Shown: in pieces, positions 1 to 9,713 of the stretch
How the letters are laid out: every line of letters begins with the position of its first letter
Numbering within the stretch: the first letter of the stretch is position 1
DNA from: Microbulbifer rhizosphaerae
GTDB lineage: Bacteria > Pseudomonadota > Gammaproteobacteria > Pseudomonadales > Cellvibrionaceae
Length of the DNA stretch: 64,000 bases
NCBI RefSeq assembly: GCF_014191725.1
Contig: NZ_JACHWZ010000007.1
Span: 124,001-188,000, forward strand
Direction of reading: 5' to 3'
Made by a program: the position numbers and the translations under genes
The notes under the pieces: model-generated
Seen by the model: the letters and a program-made list of their open reading frames with translations, nothing else
The model's database searches: none
What the model was told of the DNA's origin: nothing

Positions 1-93
1 CCCCGCTTTCTGCAGCAGCGTCTCGGCGGTGCGGCGAATCGTCTTACTGTCGTCGATCACCATCACCGTCAGGCTTTCCCAGTTGAGCTCCAT
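1..93 (-). CDS. pilG: PilG-like twitching response regulator (partial, N-terminus only)
   Basis: The ATG at 93-91 on the minus strand opens a frame that runs off the left edge, so only about 31 residues are visible. They read MELNWESLTVMVIDDSKTIR followed by RTAETLLQKAG. This is the receiver-domain start of PilG, with the acidic DD pair of the phosphorylation pocket. PilG is a CheY-like regulator of type IV pilus extension in the Pil-Chp pathway. In Pseudomonas, pilG is divergent from gshB exactly as here, which supports the call. The rest of the gene, including the phospho-acceptor Asp, is outside the window. Confidence 0.85.
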   Translation of the reverse strand, partial: MELNWESLTVMVIDDSKTIRRTAETLLQKAG

Positions 94-365
94 AGTGTTG
101 TTGAATCCCCTGTTTACTTATTTTCAGGCGTAGCTTTAAGCCCGCCCTTTCTTCAACCGCTTGCGGGGTCTGGACGCCTCGGCAGGCCAAGGTCGCACAT
201 CAGGGGGAACTTTTATCACAGAACCCAAAGTGAATCTACCGGAGCCAGGGTGCGAACAGCACGGCAGTACAAATAATCACCACAGAGGCAATATGCGTAA
301 ATAGTTGCGCCAGCGGCGGACAGCTTTTACTTTAATCAGCCTTTCTGGCTGTGACGGACACGGAT
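94..365. other. pilG/gshB divergent intergenic region
   Basis: About 270 bases separate the divergent pilG and gshB starts. The stretch must hold both promoters, but I cannot assign a convincing -10/-35 pair or operator by eye. No open frame with coding character was seen. Confidence 0.5.
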
Positions 366-1322
366 ATGAGTTACTCCCTCGGCGTGGTGATGGACCCCAT
401 CGCCAAGATTCATTTTAAGAAAGACACCACCCTGGCGCTGTTGCAGGCCGCACAGCGCAGCGGTTTCGACCTGTTTTATTTTGAGCAGGGCGATCTCTAC
501 CTGGACGGCGGGCGCGCCATGGGCTGGGGACGCCCGCTGCAGGTGTTCGACGATGCCGAGCGCTGGTTCGCCCTGGGAGAAGCGGCGGAGATGCCGCTGG
601 GGGAGCTGGGCGTGCTGCTGATGCGGGTGGACCCGCCCTTCGACAACGAATATATCTATTCCACCTATATACTGGGGGCCGCGGAGCGCGAAGGCACACT
701 GGTGGTGAACAGCCCGCAGGCTCTGCGCGATTGCAACGAAAAAATCTTCGCCACGCAGTTCCCCGACTGCTGCCCGCCGCTGATCGTCAGCCGCAACATG
801 CAGCGGCTGCGCGCCTTCCACGCCAGTTATGGAGACGTGATCTTTAAACCCCTGGATGGGATGGGCGGCACCGGGGTCTTTCACTGTAAACCCGACGGCG
901 CCAACCTGGGGGCGATACTGGAAATGCTCACCGATCGCGGCCGGAAGCAGATCATGGGGCAGCGCTATATCCCGGAGATCAAGAACGGCGACAAGCGCAT
1001 TCTCATGGTGGACGGCGAACCGGTGCCCTACTGCCTGGCGCGCATCCCCGAAGCCGGCGAGACCCGGGGCAACCTGGCGGCCGGTGGCCGCGGTGAGGCC
1101 CGCCCGCTGTCGGAGCGCGACCGCCAGATCGCCGAACGGGTGGCACCGGCTTTGAAAGAAAAGGGGCTGTTGTTCGTGGGCCTGGACGTGATCGGCGACT
1201 ACCTCACCGAAATCAATGTCACCAGCCCCACCTGTGTGCGCGAAATCGACGCCGCTTACGGCACCGATATCGGCGGCCTGCTGATGAGCGCCATCACAGA
1301 CCGGCTGCAACAAAAAAGGTAA
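366..1322 (+). CDS. gshB: Glutathione synthetase
   Basis: ATP-grasp ligase that joins gamma-glutamylcysteine and glycine, the last step of glutathione synthesis in the cytosol. The N-terminus MSYSLGVVMDPIAKI matches the family start, so I prefer the ATG at 366 over the GTG at 351; neither has a strong ribosome-binding site. Family landmarks are visible: MRVDPPFDNEYIYSTY, the ATP-binding glycine-rich KPLDGMGGTGVF, and the C-terminal DVIGDYLTEINVTSPTC that coordinates metal and nucleotide. The length (318 aa) is normal. It is divergent from pilG and followed by tonB, the same order as in Pseudomonas. Confidence 0.95.
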   Translation: MSYSLGVVMDPIAKIHFKKDTTLALLQAAQRSGFDLFYFEQGDLYLDGGRAMGWGRPLQVFDDAERWFALGEAAEMPLGELGVLLMRVDPPFDNEYIYSTYILGAAEREGTLVVNSPQALRDCNEKIFATQFPDCCPPLIVSRNMQRLRAFHASYGDVIFKPLDGMGGTGVFHCKPDGANLGAILEMLTDRGRKQIMGQRYIPEIKNGDKRILMVDGEPVPYCLARIPEAGETRGNLAAGGRGEARPLSERDRQIAERVAPALKEKGLLFVGLDVIGDYLTEINVTSPTCVREIDAAYGTDIGGLLMSAITDRLQQKR

Positions 1323-1444
1323 ACTGGCGAACCCTTATTGGGAATTGAGCAGTAAACAATCAAGTCTCGGGTTTCAGGCGTTACCGCTTGAACTCTCCAG
1401 GCTCCGCGCCGAGTGCCGACACTTGAATAACCAATAACGAAAAA

Positions 1445-2353
1445 ATGAATCCGACCGCCGGCACCACTCGACAACAGGCCGCCCAACAGGACCGCTTCGC
1501 GTTCGCCCTGTTTCTCGCCTGCGCTTTCCACGCGCTGGTGATTTTCGGCGTGGCTTTTGCTGCGCCCGAAGGTCGGCAGGCACCGCCCACCCTGGAAGTT
1601 ACTCTGGCGCAACACCACACTGCCGCGGCCCCCGAGGACGCCGACTATCTGGCCCAGCACAACCAGCAGGCCAGCGGCACCGCCGACACCCCCAGGGAAC
1701 TCTCCAGCAACCGCCGCGCGGAGATCGCCGACACCGTCGTGCGCGAGGTGAATCCCCTCCCGCAGCAGCAGGCCGCCCGCCCCGCGGAGCAGCGCCGGCA
1801 GTTGGTAACCACCATCGGCGAGAGCCCCCAGCAGGCACCGGAACTACCCGCAGAAGACAAGCCCTCCGAGGAAAAGCGCGGCGACGCCCCCAACGACCTG
1901 CCGCATTCCAACCCCGAGATCGCAAGCCTGCAGGCGCGGCTGGACAAGATCCGCCAGACCATCGCCCAGCGCCCGCGTGTGCGCCGCCTAACCTCTGTGG
2001 CCACCAAGGCCTCCGCCGATGCCGCCTACCTGCACAGCTGGCGGCAGAAGGTGGAGGCGGTGGGTAACGACAATTTCCCGGAGGAGGCTCTGCAGCGGCA
2101 GATTACCGGCAGCCTGCGTATGATGGTGCGCCTGCTGCCCACCGGTGCGGTGGAGGAAGTGGTGATACTGGAGTCCTCCGGCGAACCTATACTCGACGAT
2201 GCCGCCCAGCAGATAGTGCGCCTGTCGGCGCCCTTCGCACCCTTTCCGGCGGAAATCCGCAGAGAAGCGGACCGCCTGGAGATCATCCGCACCTGGCACT
2301 TCGAGATGACCGGCTTCTCCACCGACGCCAGTGAAGCTCCCGGGCGCGGTTAG
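1445..2353 (+). CDS. TonB-family energy transducer (TonB3-like)
   Basis: 302-residue inner-membrane protein of the TonB family. One hydrophobic segment sits at about residues 18-38 (FALFLACAFHALVIFGVAFA). It is followed by a long Gln/Pro/Ala/Glu-rich periplasmic linker and a C-terminal TonB-like domain (about 195-290: SLRMMVRLLPTGAVEEVVIL). Its place between gshB and yqgE matches the Pseudomonas tonB3 gene, which is linked to twitching and type IV pili rather than iron uptake. A pilus-related role is therefore possible but inferred from position. No ExbB/ExbD genes are nearby. Confidence 0.8.
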   Translation: MNPTAGTTRQQAAQQDRFAFALFLACAFHALVIFGVAFAAPEGRQAPPTLEVTLAQHHTAAAPEDADYLAQHNQQASGTADTPRELSSNRRAEIADTVVREVNPLPQQQAARPAEQRRQLVTTIGESPQQAPELPAEDKPSEEKRGDAPNDLPHSNPEIASLQARLDKIRQTIAQRPRVRRLTSVATKASADAAYLHSWRQKVEAVGNDNFPEEALQRQITGSLRMMVRLLPTGAVEEVVILESSGEPILDDAAQQIVRLSAPFAPFPAEIRREADRLEIIRTWHFEMTGFSTDASEAPGRG

Positions 2354-2378
2354 GCTGGCTTGAACCTAGACTGACAAT

Positions 2379-2963
2379 ATGCACACCACCAGCATCGACA
2401 GCGACCTCACCCACTCCAGCCTGCGCGGCCAGTTCCTGCTGGCCATGCCCGGGATGCAGGACCCGCGCTTCCGGCAGACCATCACCTTCGTCTGCGAGCA
2501 CACTCACGAAGGCACCATGGGTATCGTGATCAACGCCCCCAGCAAAGTGTCTTGGAGAGAAGTGTTCGAACAGCTCTCCCTGGACGACGCCAGCCTGCGC
2601 GGCGAAGAGATAGTGATGCTGGGCGGCCCGGTGGCACCGGAGCAGGGCTTCGTCCTGCACGGCGCCGGCACGCGCTTTGATTCCACCCTGGAAGTCTCCG
2701 AGGACATCAGCCTCACCGCCTCCAAAGACATCCTCGAATCCCTCGCCGCCGGCCGCGGCCCCGACGACGTGCTGGTGGCCCTGGGCTATGCCGGCTGGGG
2801 CCCGGGCCAACTCGAGGAGGAGCTGACGGAGAACGCCTGGCTGACCCTGCCGGCGGAGCCGGAAGTCCTCTTCGCCACCCCGTGGCAAAAGCGCTGGCAC
2901 ACCGCCGCCGCGCGCCACGGCATCGACATGACCGGCATCGGCTCCCAGTCCGGCCACGCCTGA
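2379..2963 (+). CDS. yqgE: YqgE/AlgH family protein (UPF0301)
   Basis: 194-residue member of the UPF0301/AlgH family. The diagnostic start GQFLLAMPGMQDPRFRQTI and the repeats around GTMGIVINAP and GYAGWGPGQLEEEL are present. The biochemical role is unknown; AlgH was first reported in Pseudomonas as affecting alginate production. It is translationally coupled to ruvX: its TGA (2961-2963) overlaps the next ATG by one base. The pairing yqgE-ruvX is widely conserved in gammaproteobacteria. Confidence 0.92.
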   Translation: MHTTSIDSDLTHSSLRGQFLLAMPGMQDPRFRQTITFVCEHTHEGTMGIVINAPSKVSWREVFEQLSLDDASLRGEEIVMLGGPVAPEQGFVLHGAGTRFDSTLEVSEDISLTASKDILESLAAGRGPDDVLVALGYAGWGPGQLEEELTENAWLTLPAEPEVLFATPWQKRWHTAAARHGIDMTGIGSQSGHA

Positions 2964-3403
2964 TGACCGACGCCACCACCGCCCTCGCCTTCGACTTCGG
3001 CACCCGCTCCATCGGCATCGCCTTCGGCCAAAGCCTGACCGGCGGCGCCCGCGAGCTACCGCCGCTCCCAGCGAAAGACGGCGCGCCGGACTGGGACAAA
3101 GTCCTGCGCCTGATCGCCGAATGGCGGCCGCAAACCCTGCTGGTGGGCCTGCCGCTGAATATGGATGGCAGCGAGAGCGAACTCTCCACGCGCGCGCGCA
3201 AATTCGGCCGGCGCCTCCACGGGCGCAGCGGCCTGCCGGTGGAGTATGTCGACGAACGCCTCAGCACCCGCGCCGCCAAGGAAGAGGCACGCGAGCGGGG
3301 CCACCGCGGGAACTACGCCAAAGATCCTGTGGATTCCATCGCCGCACGTATTTTTCTGCAGGACTGGCTGCGCTCCAGAGAACAGAAGTCAGGGAACAGA
3401 TGA
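2963..3403 (+). CDS. ruvX: Putative pre-16S rRNA nuclease RuvX/YqgF
   Basis: 146-residue RNase H-fold protein, implicated in 16S rRNA 5' end processing. The start ATG overlaps the yqgE stop by one base (TGATG) and gives the expected N-terminus with LAFDFGTRSIGIAFG, whose first Asp is a catalytic metal ligand. Further family motifs are LLVGLPLNMDGSES, YVDERLSTRAA and the C-terminal KDPVDSIAARIFLQDWL with its conserved Asp. An upstream in-frame start at 2882 lies inside yqgE and is not credible. Confidence 0.93.
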   Translation: MTDATTALAFDFGTRSIGIAFGQSLTGGARELPPLPAKDGAPDWDKVLRLIAEWRPQTLLVGLPLNMDGSESELSTRARKFGRRLHGRSGLPVEYVDERLSTRAAKEEARERGHRGNYAKDPVDSIAARIFLQDWLRSREQKSGNR

Positions 3404-3472
3404 CAGACAGTCTCCGGTCACCCATCACCATCTGTTAAAATTCCCAGCCACTTCCCAAATCGACCGTGTCCT

Positions 3473-4390
3473 ATGCCCATCACCCGCATCCGCATCGCCA
3501 CCCGCGAGAGTGCCCTGGCCCTCTGGCAGGCCAATTTCGTCAAGGACCGACTGCAGCAACAGCACCCGTCACTGCAAATCGAACTGCTGCCGCTCACCAG
3601 CCGCGGCGACCAGATGCTGGATATTCCCCTGGCCAAGGTCGGCGGCAAGGGCCTGTTCGTGAAAGAGCTGGAGAAAGCCATGCTCGACGGACACGCGGAT
3701 ATCGCCGTGCACTCCATGAAGGACGTGCCGATGGAATTTCCCGACGGCCTGCACCTGCCGGTGATCTGCGAGCGCGAAGATCCCCGCGACGCCTTTGTGA
3801 GCAATCACTACGCCGACCTGGACGAACTGCCGCGGGGCGCGGTAGTGGGCACCTCCAGCCTGCGCCGCCAGTGCCAGCTGCTGGCCCGGCGCCCGGACCT
3901 GCAGGTGCACTTCCTGCGCGGCAACGTCAACACCCGACTGGCGAAGATGGACGCCGGCGAATTCGACGCGATCATCCTCGCCGCCGCCGGCCTGCTGCGC
4001 CTGGAAATGCACCAGCGCATCCGCACCACCCTGCCCCCGGAAATCTCCCTGCCCGCCGGCGGCCAGGGCGCGGTGGGCATCGAGTGCCGCCGAGACCCGG
4101 AGTTGGAGGCCCTGCTGCAGCCGCTACACCACCGCGCCACCGCCGCGCGCCTGGCAGCGGAACGCGCCCTGGTCAAACGCCTGGACGGCAGCTGCCAGAT
4201 TCCCATCGGCAGTTATGCCGAACTCGACAACGGCGAACTGCACCTGCGCGGCCTGGTGGGCAGCCCCGACGGTGAGACCTTGGTGCGCGCCGAAGCCCGC
4301 GGCCCGGAGGAAAACGGCGAGGCCATGGGCACCGCGCTGGCGGAGGAACTGCTCGCCTCTGGTGCCGACAGGATTCTCGCGGCCCTGTGA
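3473..4390 (+). CDS. hemC: Porphobilinogen deaminase (hydroxymethylbilane synthase)
   Basis: Condenses four porphobilinogen molecules into hydroxymethylbilane in the heme pathway. The 305-residue protein has the cofactor-attachment Cys at about 241 ([11 protein letters not shown]), the catalytic Asp near 84 in HSMKDVP, and the signature [13 protein letters not shown] at the start. It overlaps hemD by four bases (GTGA), so the two are translationally coupled. In Pseudomonas hemCD follow algR; here they follow ruvX, and algR lies about 23 kb away. Confidence 0.97.
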   Translation: MPITRIRIATRESALALWQANFVKDRLQQQHPSLQIELLPLTSRGDQMLDIPLAKVGGKGLFVKELEKAMLDGHADIAVHSMKDVPMEFPDGLHLPVICEREDPRDAFVSNHYADLDELPRGAVVGTSSLRRQCQLLARRPDLQVHFLRGNVNTRLAKMDAGEFDAIILAAAGLLRLEMHQRIRTTLPPEISLPAGGQGAVGIECRRDPELEALLQPLHHRATAARLAAERALVKRLDGSCQIPIGSYAELDNGELHLRGLVGSPDGETLVRAEARGPEENGEAMGTALAEELLASGADRILAAL

Positions 4391-5169
4391 GCGGGGAACT
4401 GCGCGGCCGGCGCATACTGACCACCCGCCCCGCGCATCAGTCCCGGGGCTGGCGCGCGCAACTGGAAGCCGCCGGTGCCACAGTGAACAACATCCCCATG
4501 CTGGCCATTGAAGCGATCGACAGTGGCCCGGAACAACAGGCGATCAAGAACCAAATCCTGGATTTCGACCTCGCGGATCACGCGATCTTCGTGTCACAAA
4601 ACGCGGTGCGGATAGGCTTCGACTGGATCGAGGGCTACTGGCCGCAACTGCCGAAGGGGCCGCGCTATTACGCCATCGGCGCAGCCACCGCGCGCGCGCT
4701 GCGCGAACGCGGCGTCGCGGTGGAGGCGGACGACGACACCATGGATTCCGAAGCGCTGCTGGCGCTGCCCACCCTGCGCGACATCGCCGGCCAGCGCGCG
4801 CTGATATTCCGCGGCTACGGCGGGCGCACACTGATCGGCGAAACGCTGCGCGACCGCGGTGCCCGCGTCGACTACTGCGAACTCTACCGCCGCCTCCTGC
4901 CCCCGCATGCCCCAGAGCAGCTCGCCGCCTACGAACAGCAGCCGGATGCCATCAGCGTGCACAGCGGCGAGACCCTCGCCAACCTGGCGCAGTGCATCGG
5001 ACAGTCCGGTCGCGAATCCCTTCGCAATGCACTGCTGGTCTGCCCCAGCCGGCGGGTGGCCGAACAGGCCCGGGAGCTGGGCTTTTCCCGGGTCCACGCG
5101 GCGCGGAATGCCGGCGACGGCGCCATGCTCGAAGCCCTGCGCACCGGCCTCGCCGGCAGGCTGCGGTAA
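4387..5169 (+). CDS. hemD: Uroporphyrinogen-III synthase
   Basis: 260-residue HemD-fold enzyme that cyclises and inverts ring D of hydroxymethylbilane to give uroporphyrinogen III. The GTG start overlaps the hemC stop. Family traits are weak at sequence level, as usual, but are present: N-terminal [14 protein letters not shown], central [25 protein letters not shown], and [12 protein letters not shown] near the C-terminus. Its position between hemC and hemX makes the assignment secure. Confidence 0.93.
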   Translation: MSGELRGRRILTTRPAHQSRGWRAQLEAAGATVNNIPMLAIEAIDSGPEQQAIKNQILDFDLADHAIFVSQNAVRIGFDWIEGYWPQLPKGPRYYAIGAATARALRERGVAVEADDDTMDSEALLALPTLRDIAGQRALIFRGYGGRTLIGETLRDRGARVDYCELYRRLLPPHAPEQLAAYEQQPDAISVHSGETLANLAQCIGQSGRESLRNALLVCPSRRVAEQARELGFSRVHAARNAGDGAMLEALRTGLAGRLR

Positions 5170-5256
5170 AAAGTTTCAAAAGGGCGCCGCACTTCGTATA
5201 AAGCGTGTCTTCAGTCGCTATAATTTGACGACATTTTCCACCTTGCCCGCCCAGCC

Positions 5257-6582
5257 ATGACTGACGAGAAATCCACAAACGCCGACAAGCCGCAGAACCC
5301 GCCGGAGGCCGCCGGAAAACCGCAGCCGAAAAGCAACTTTGCCAAAGCCCAACAGGGCAAGGGCACCGGCACCGCCAAACCGGCCCGAAAGCGCGGGGGC
5401 GGCAGGGCCTGGCTGTGGCTGCTGCTCCTCGTCCTGCTCGGGGCGGCCGGCACCTGGGGCTGGCTCAACTGGCCGCAGGTGCAAGAGCGGCTGGCGCAAT
5501 ACCTCGATTTCCTCCCCGGGCGGGGTCGGCAAACCGCCGGCACCGACCGCGAGGAGCCCCCCGCCGCCGAGCCGGCAGCGCCCCGGGAACCGTCGCAACC
5601 GCAAGACACCCCGCCCGCCACCACAGCGACGCCGCAGGACTCCGCCGCCCTGCGCAAACAGTTGCGTCAACAGGGCAATACCATCCGCCAGCTGCAACGA
5701 CAGCTGGCGGAACTGCAGCGCAGTGTCACCGCCCAGGGCAACCGGCTGGGGGAACTGGGCAATATCGGTCGCCAGGACTGGCAGCTGGCGGAAGCCGATT
5801 ACCTACTGCGCCTGGCCAATCAGCGCCTGCTGATGGAGCGCGACAGCCGCGCCGCCCTCGGCCTGGCGGAGGAGGCGGATGAGATACTGCGCGACGTCAA
5901 CCTTCCCGACCTCTACGGCGTGCGCCAGCAGTTGGCCAGCGACCTAACCGCCCTAAAGCTGGTGGAAAACATCGACCGCGAAGGGCTCTACCTGCGGCTG
6001 CGCGCACTGGAAGAACAACTGATGCAAGTGGATATCCGGCCTGAATTCGACCTGGCCAAACAGGACGCCGTCGAACAGGAGACACCATCGCCCGCCGGCG
6101 GGGAAAAACTCCCGGTCTGGGAGCGCAGCTGGCAGAACTTCACCCAGTTCATGCGCAGTTCCTACCGCATCCGCGACGCCGATATCGATCCGGTGCTGCT
6201 GTCGCCGCAGAGCGAGGCGCGCTTCCGCCAGAACCTGCGCCTGAACATGGAACAGGCGGAGCTGGCCCTGCTGCGCGAAGATGACACCGTGTACAAGGAC
6301 TCCCTGGCGCGCGCGCGCCAGCTGCTGCTCGAATACGGTACAGACAACCACAGGCGCCAGGTGCTGGCGCGGGAACTACAGGAACTGGCGCAACAGCCAG
6401 TGACCGTCGAACTGCCCAGCCTGAGCACCTCGCAAAGCGCGCTGCACAACTATATCGAGCGGCTGCACAAGGCCGCTCCACAGCGGCCACCGGCAACTCC
6501 GACCGGCAGCAACAGCGACAGCGAAGAGACTGGCTCCCCGGAAACAGAGCCCCCGAACAGGGCAGGAGACGAAACACAGTGA
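5257..6582 (+). CDS. hemX: HemX-like inner-membrane protein (uroporphyrinogen-III C-methyltransferase-like)
   Basis: 441-residue protein with a charged cytoplasmic N-terminus, one transmembrane segment near residues 49-70 (AWLWLLLLVLLGAAGTWGWL), a coiled coil near 128-160 (RQLQRQLAELQRSVTAQGNR) and a periplasmic HemX domain (LAEADYLLRLANQRLLMERD). Despite the historical enzyme name, this family lacks the methyltransferase domain; its role in heme synthesis is unproven. The C-terminus is low-complexity. A TATAAT-like hexamer at 5219-5224 could supply an internal promoter. It overlaps hemY by four bases. Confidence 0.9.
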   Translation: MTDEKSTNADKPQNPPEAAGKPQPKSNFAKAQQGKGTGTAKPARKRGGGRAWLWLLLLVLLGAAGTWGWLNWPQVQERLAQYLDFLPGRGRQTAGTDREEPPAAEPAAPREPSQPQDTPPATTATPQDSAALRKQLRQQGNTIRQLQRQLAELQRSVTAQGNRLGELGNIGRQDWQLAEADYLLRLANQRLLMERDSRAALGLAEEADEILRDVNLPDLYGVRQQLASDLTALKLVENIDREGLYLRLRALEEQLMQVDIRPEFDLAKQDAVEQETPSPAGGEKLPVWERSWQNFTQFMRSSYRIRDADIDPVLLSPQSEARFRQNLRLNMEQAELALLREDDTVYKDSLARARQLLLEYGTDNHRRQVLARELQELAQQPVTVELPSLSTSQSALHNYIERLHKAAPQRPPATPTGSNSDSEETGSPETEPPNRAGDETQ

Positions 6583-7820
6583 AACGCTTTCTGTTTTCCG
6601 CACTGACGCTGCTGCTGTTCGGCGCCTTTCTCGCGGAGATGATGCGCAGTTACCCCGGCTACATGGTGCTCGCCGTGGGCGGCAAACATATCGAGATGAA
6701 CCTCTGGGTGGCGGTGGGCGCAATCGTATTCGGAGCGCTCGCGCTGTTCCTGGTGTTCTGGCTGGTGCGCAGCCTGCTGCGCGGCATCGGCGGCGGCGTC
6801 AGCCGCATCCGCTTCGGGCGCTCCCGGGTGGCGCGGCGGCGCCTCACCAACGGGCTGGTGGAGTTTATGGAGGGCAACTGGGCCCGCGCCCGCCGCCAGT
6901 TGCTCAAATCCGCCCCCCGCTCCGAAGCCCCCCTGATCAACTACCTTGCCGCCGCCCGCAGCGCCTTCGAGCTGGGCTACCGCGACGAGGCCAACGAGCT
7001 GCTCGCCAAGGCCGAAGCCAGCGGCGACGACACCCAGTTAGCGGTGGCCCTGAGCCAGGCGCGCATGCAACTGCTGGACAAGCACTATGAACAGTGCATC
7101 GCCAGCCTGGAGCGCGCCAAGCAGGTGGAACCCAAACACCCCGCCCTGCTGCAGCTCCTCAGGCAGGCCTACTACCGGCTGGGGGACTGGAAAGGCCTAC
7201 GCGAACTGCTCCCGGAACTGGAAAAGCACGCCAATATGCCCGAGGAAGAGCTGCAGCAGCTGGAACTGGAGGTCTATCAGCACCAGCTGGGCGAAGCCGC
7301 CAGCCGCCGCGACCGGGACAAGCTGCGCGAAACCTGGAACAGCCTCGGCAGCCGCTGGCAGCGCAATATGGACCTGCGTTGCCTCTACGGGGAGCTGCTA
7401 CATCAGATCGGCCAGGACGAAGAAGCGGAAAAACAGCTGCACTGGGTGCTCAACCGCGAGTGGCGCGGAGACATGGCCCGGCTCTACGGCTGCCTCACCG
7501 GCGCCGATGCCAACGCCCAACTGGTAGTCGCCGACGGCTGGCTGAAAGAATACGGCGAGAACGCCGATTTGCTCACTTGCCTGGGCCGCCTGTGCCTACG
7601 CAATGAACTCTGGGGAAAGGCGCGGCAGTACTTCGAAAAAAGCCTGCTGCTGCGCTCCGATCCCGCCACCTCCGCCGAACTGGCGCGGCTGTTGTACGCA
7701 CTGGGAGAAAAAGAACAGTCGGCAAAATTGTATAGGGAAGGGCTGATACAAGCCGTGACAGACCTGCCGCTACTGCCACTGCCCGGGCACGAGAGCCCGC
7801 TGCTGAAGGCCCATAGCTGA
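6579..7820 (+). CDS. hemY: HemY-like TPR membrane protein
   Basis: 413-residue proteobacterial HemY, unrelated to Bacillus HemY oxidase. Two N-terminal membrane helices (about residues 4-20 and 42-65) are followed by tetratricopeptide-like helical repeats across the rest (for example [14 protein letters not shown] and [19 protein letters not shown]). The GTG start overlaps the hemX stop (GTGA). Its function is unknown; it is always found with hemX and is thought to act late in heme synthesis. Confidence 0.9.
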   Translation: MKRFLFSALTLLLFGAFLAEMMRSYPGYMVLAVGGKHIEMNLWVAVGAIVFGALALFLVFWLVRSLLRGIGGGVSRIRFGRSRVARRRLTNGLVEFMEGNWARARRQLLKSAPRSEAPLINYLAAARSAFELGYRDEANELLAKAEASGDDTQLAVALSQARMQLLDKHYEQCIASLERAKQVEPKHPALLQLLRQAYYRLGDWKGLRELLPELEKHANMPEEELQQLELEVYQHQLGEAASRRDRDKLRETWNSLGSRWQRNMDLRCLYGELLHQIGQDEEAEKQLHWVLNREWRGDMARLYGCLTGADANAQLVVADGWLKEYGENADLLTCLGRLCLRNELWGKARQYFEKSLLLRSDPATSAELARLLYALGEKEQSAKLYREGLIQAVTDLPLLPLPGHESPLLKAHS

Positions 7821-7833
7821 CCGGATTTCAACT

Positions 7834-8844
7834 ATGCGATTACCAAAAATTCCATGCATTGCACTGGCGTTGTTGTCCGCCGCCCTGCCTGCACTGGCGG
7901 AAGTCGAGGTCACCCCCCGGGATGCGATGCTGAGCGATTACCAATACCCCTATCCGGTAAAACAGTTCCCGCTGACAAGCCAACAGCAGCCCCTGGCTAT
8001 GGCCTACATGGATATCCCTCCGGCACGGGAGCAGAAAGCCAGGAGCACGGTACTGCTGCTGCACGGCAAGAACTTCTCCGGCGCCTATTGGCAGGACACC
8101 ATCAAAGCCCTGAGCGAGGCCGGATACCGTGTAATCGCACCGGACCAGATCGGCTTTGGCAAATCCAGCAAACCGATGCGCTTCCAGTACAGCTTCCAGA
8201 CCCTGGCGGATCACACCAAAGCCCTGCTGGATCACCTGAAACTGGATAGAGTCGCCGTGGCCGGCCACTCCATGGGCGGTATGCTCGCCAGCCGCTTCGC
8301 GCTGATGTATCCGGAGCGGCTGGAGAGGCTGGTGCTGATCAATCCCATCGGCCTGGAGGACTGGAAGCGCACCGTGCCCTACCAGCCCCTGGACCGAGCC
8401 ATAGCTGCGGAGCGCGCGCAGACGCCGGAAAAAATAAAACGCTATATGACCCGGGCCTATTTCGACGGCCAGTGGCGGAAGGCCTACGAGCCGCTGCTGG
8501 CAATCCAGGCCGGCTGGGCCGCGGGCCCGGATTCGGACAAAATCGCCGTCGTCGATGCGCTGACGTCGGACATGGTCTTTACCCAGCCGGTGCTCTACGA
8601 ATTTCCGGATATCCGCGTCCCGACCCTGCTGATTATCGGCACCCGCGACCGCACCGCGATCGGCAGGGACCGCGCGCCGGCTTCCGTACAGAAAACCCTG
8701 GGCCGCTACGACCAATTGGGGAAAAAGACCGCGGAGGCGATTCCAAACGCCACTCTGGTGGAACTGGACAACGTCGGGCATATACCGCAGTTCGAAGCCT
8801 TCGCTCCCTATATGGAAAGTTTCCAGGATTTTTTGCGGCAGTAA
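7834..8844 (+). CDS. Secreted alpha/beta hydrolase
   Basis: 336-residue alpha/beta-hydrolase with a Sec signal peptide (about residues 1-22, ending LPALAE). The fold motifs are in order: oxyanion region [10 protein letters not shown], nucleophile elbow AGHSMGGML (Ser at about 149), acid in [13 protein letters not shown], and catalytic His in [11 protein letters not shown]. It starts 14 bp after hemY and could be co-transcribed. The substrate cannot be read from the sequence; the closest general class is the periplasmic hydrolases annotated as peptidase S33 or lipase-like. Confidence 0.85.
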   Translation: MRLPKIPCIALALLSAALPALAEVEVTPRDAMLSDYQYPYPVKQFPLTSQQQPLAMAYMDIPPAREQKARSTVLLLHGKNFSGAYWQDTIKALSEAGYRVIAPDQIGFGKSSKPMRFQYSFQTLADHTKALLDHLKLDRVAVAGHSMGGMLASRFALMYPERLERLVLINPIGLEDWKRTVPYQPLDRAIAAERAQTPEKIKRYMTRAYFDGQWRKAYEPLLAIQAGWAAGPDSDKIAVVDALTSDMVFTQPVLYEFPDIRVPTLLIIGTRDRTAIGRDRAPASVQKTLGRYDQLGKKTAEAIPNATLVELDNVGHIPQFEAFAPYMESFQDFLRQ

Positions 8845-8868
8845 GTGCCTCGAAAGCGCGGCGCTTGT

Positions 8869-9336
8869 TCAGGTGATCGCGCGCTTCATCTTGTAGCCGC
8901 CGGTTACCTCGAAACCGTTCGCACGATAAAACGCCACGGCGCGATCGAACGCCGGCACCGGCGGCGTACACAATTCCAGACGCTTCCAGCCTTTTGCTCT
9001 GGCGAGATCGACCATCCTGTCGATCAGGCGGCTGCCGATATTCCGGGAACGGTACTCCGGTACCACATAAAACTCCTGGACAATGCCGAAGCTGCCCTCG
9101 GCATACAGGGAATAGCTTTCGCACAGGGCTGCAAAGCCAACCATCCTGTCCCGGTCGCTGGCGGCAACGACTTGGTATTGTCCATCGCGCAAGTAATTTC
9201 GGCACAGCTCCGTGGCCCGGGCTTCATCGATATCGAAGTGCGTGACACCGGTGCGCTCCATAATTTCACTGGTCAGGCAGACCGCCAGCTTGGCAATTTC
9301 CGCCGCATCGGACTTCTCGACCACTGCTATTTCCAT
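8869..9336 (-). CDS. GNAT family N-acetyltransferase
   Basis: 155-residue GNAT acetyltransferase. The acetyl-CoA binding motif is visible in EFYVVPEYRSRNIGSRLIDRM, with the C-terminal AVAFYRANGFEVTGGYKMKRA typical of the superfamily. I prefer the ATG at 9336 (MEIAVVEKSD), which has a GAGG-type ribosome site about 8 bases upstream, over a GTG at 9345. It overlaps the end of the preceding monooxygenase-like gene by 10 bases, so the two are likely co-translated. The substrate is unknown. Confidence 0.82.
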   Translation of the reverse strand: MEIAVVEKSDAAEIAKLAVCLTSEIMERTGVTHFDIDEARATELCRNYLRDGQYQVVAASDRDRMVGFAALCESYSLYAEGSFGIVQEFYVVPEYRSRNIGSRLIDRMVDLARAKGWKRLELCTPPVPAFDRAVAFYRANGFEVTGGYKMKRAIT

Positions 9337-9674
9337 TTGCTCCACCTCGCTTTACAGTGGAGCGGCTCGAAACGGTGTTCAACCACTTCGTAGTGTTGCA
9401 CTGAGAGATCCGGCTCCAGTTCGTAGGAGTCGTCCTCGGGATAGAGGCGCGCACGGTCGATCGCCTCGCCGGCAAAAGCTTTGATGGCATTCAGGCTGCC
9501 CAAGTAAGTGATCAGGGTGATCTCCGCTTCTCCGTCCAGAGTCCGGCAAAATACCTGAGCGCCCCGATAGCCCGGCAGGCTTGATGAATCCTTTATTCCG
9601 GTCTGGTAGAGATAGCGGGTGAAACCCTCCCGGTGCTTTTGTGGAACCCGGCACTTCCATTCTCTCGCGTACAT
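9327..9674 (-). CDS. Small protein resembling antibiotic-biosynthesis-monooxygenase (ABM) fold
   Basis: 115-residue soluble protein. The pattern of an N-terminal strand with RVPQKHREGFTRYLYQTGI, then LPGYRGAQVFCRTLDGEAEITLITYL and a helix with AIKAFAGEAIDRARLYPEDD, looks like the dimeric ferredoxin-like ABM fold. This is pattern recognition, not a residue-level proof, and no catalytic function is claimed. It sits between two GNAT genes on the same strand and overlaps the downstream one by 10 bases. Confidence 0.6.
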   Translation of the reverse strand: MYAREWKCRVPQKHREGFTRYLYQTGIKDSSSLPGYRGAQVFCRTLDGEAEITLITYLGSLNAIKAFAGEAIDRARLYPEDDSYELEPDLSVQHYEVVEHRFEPLHCKARWSKWK

Positions 9675-9713
9675 GGCGCTTACACTTCCGGCATTGGTTT
9701 CTGTTATCTGCGG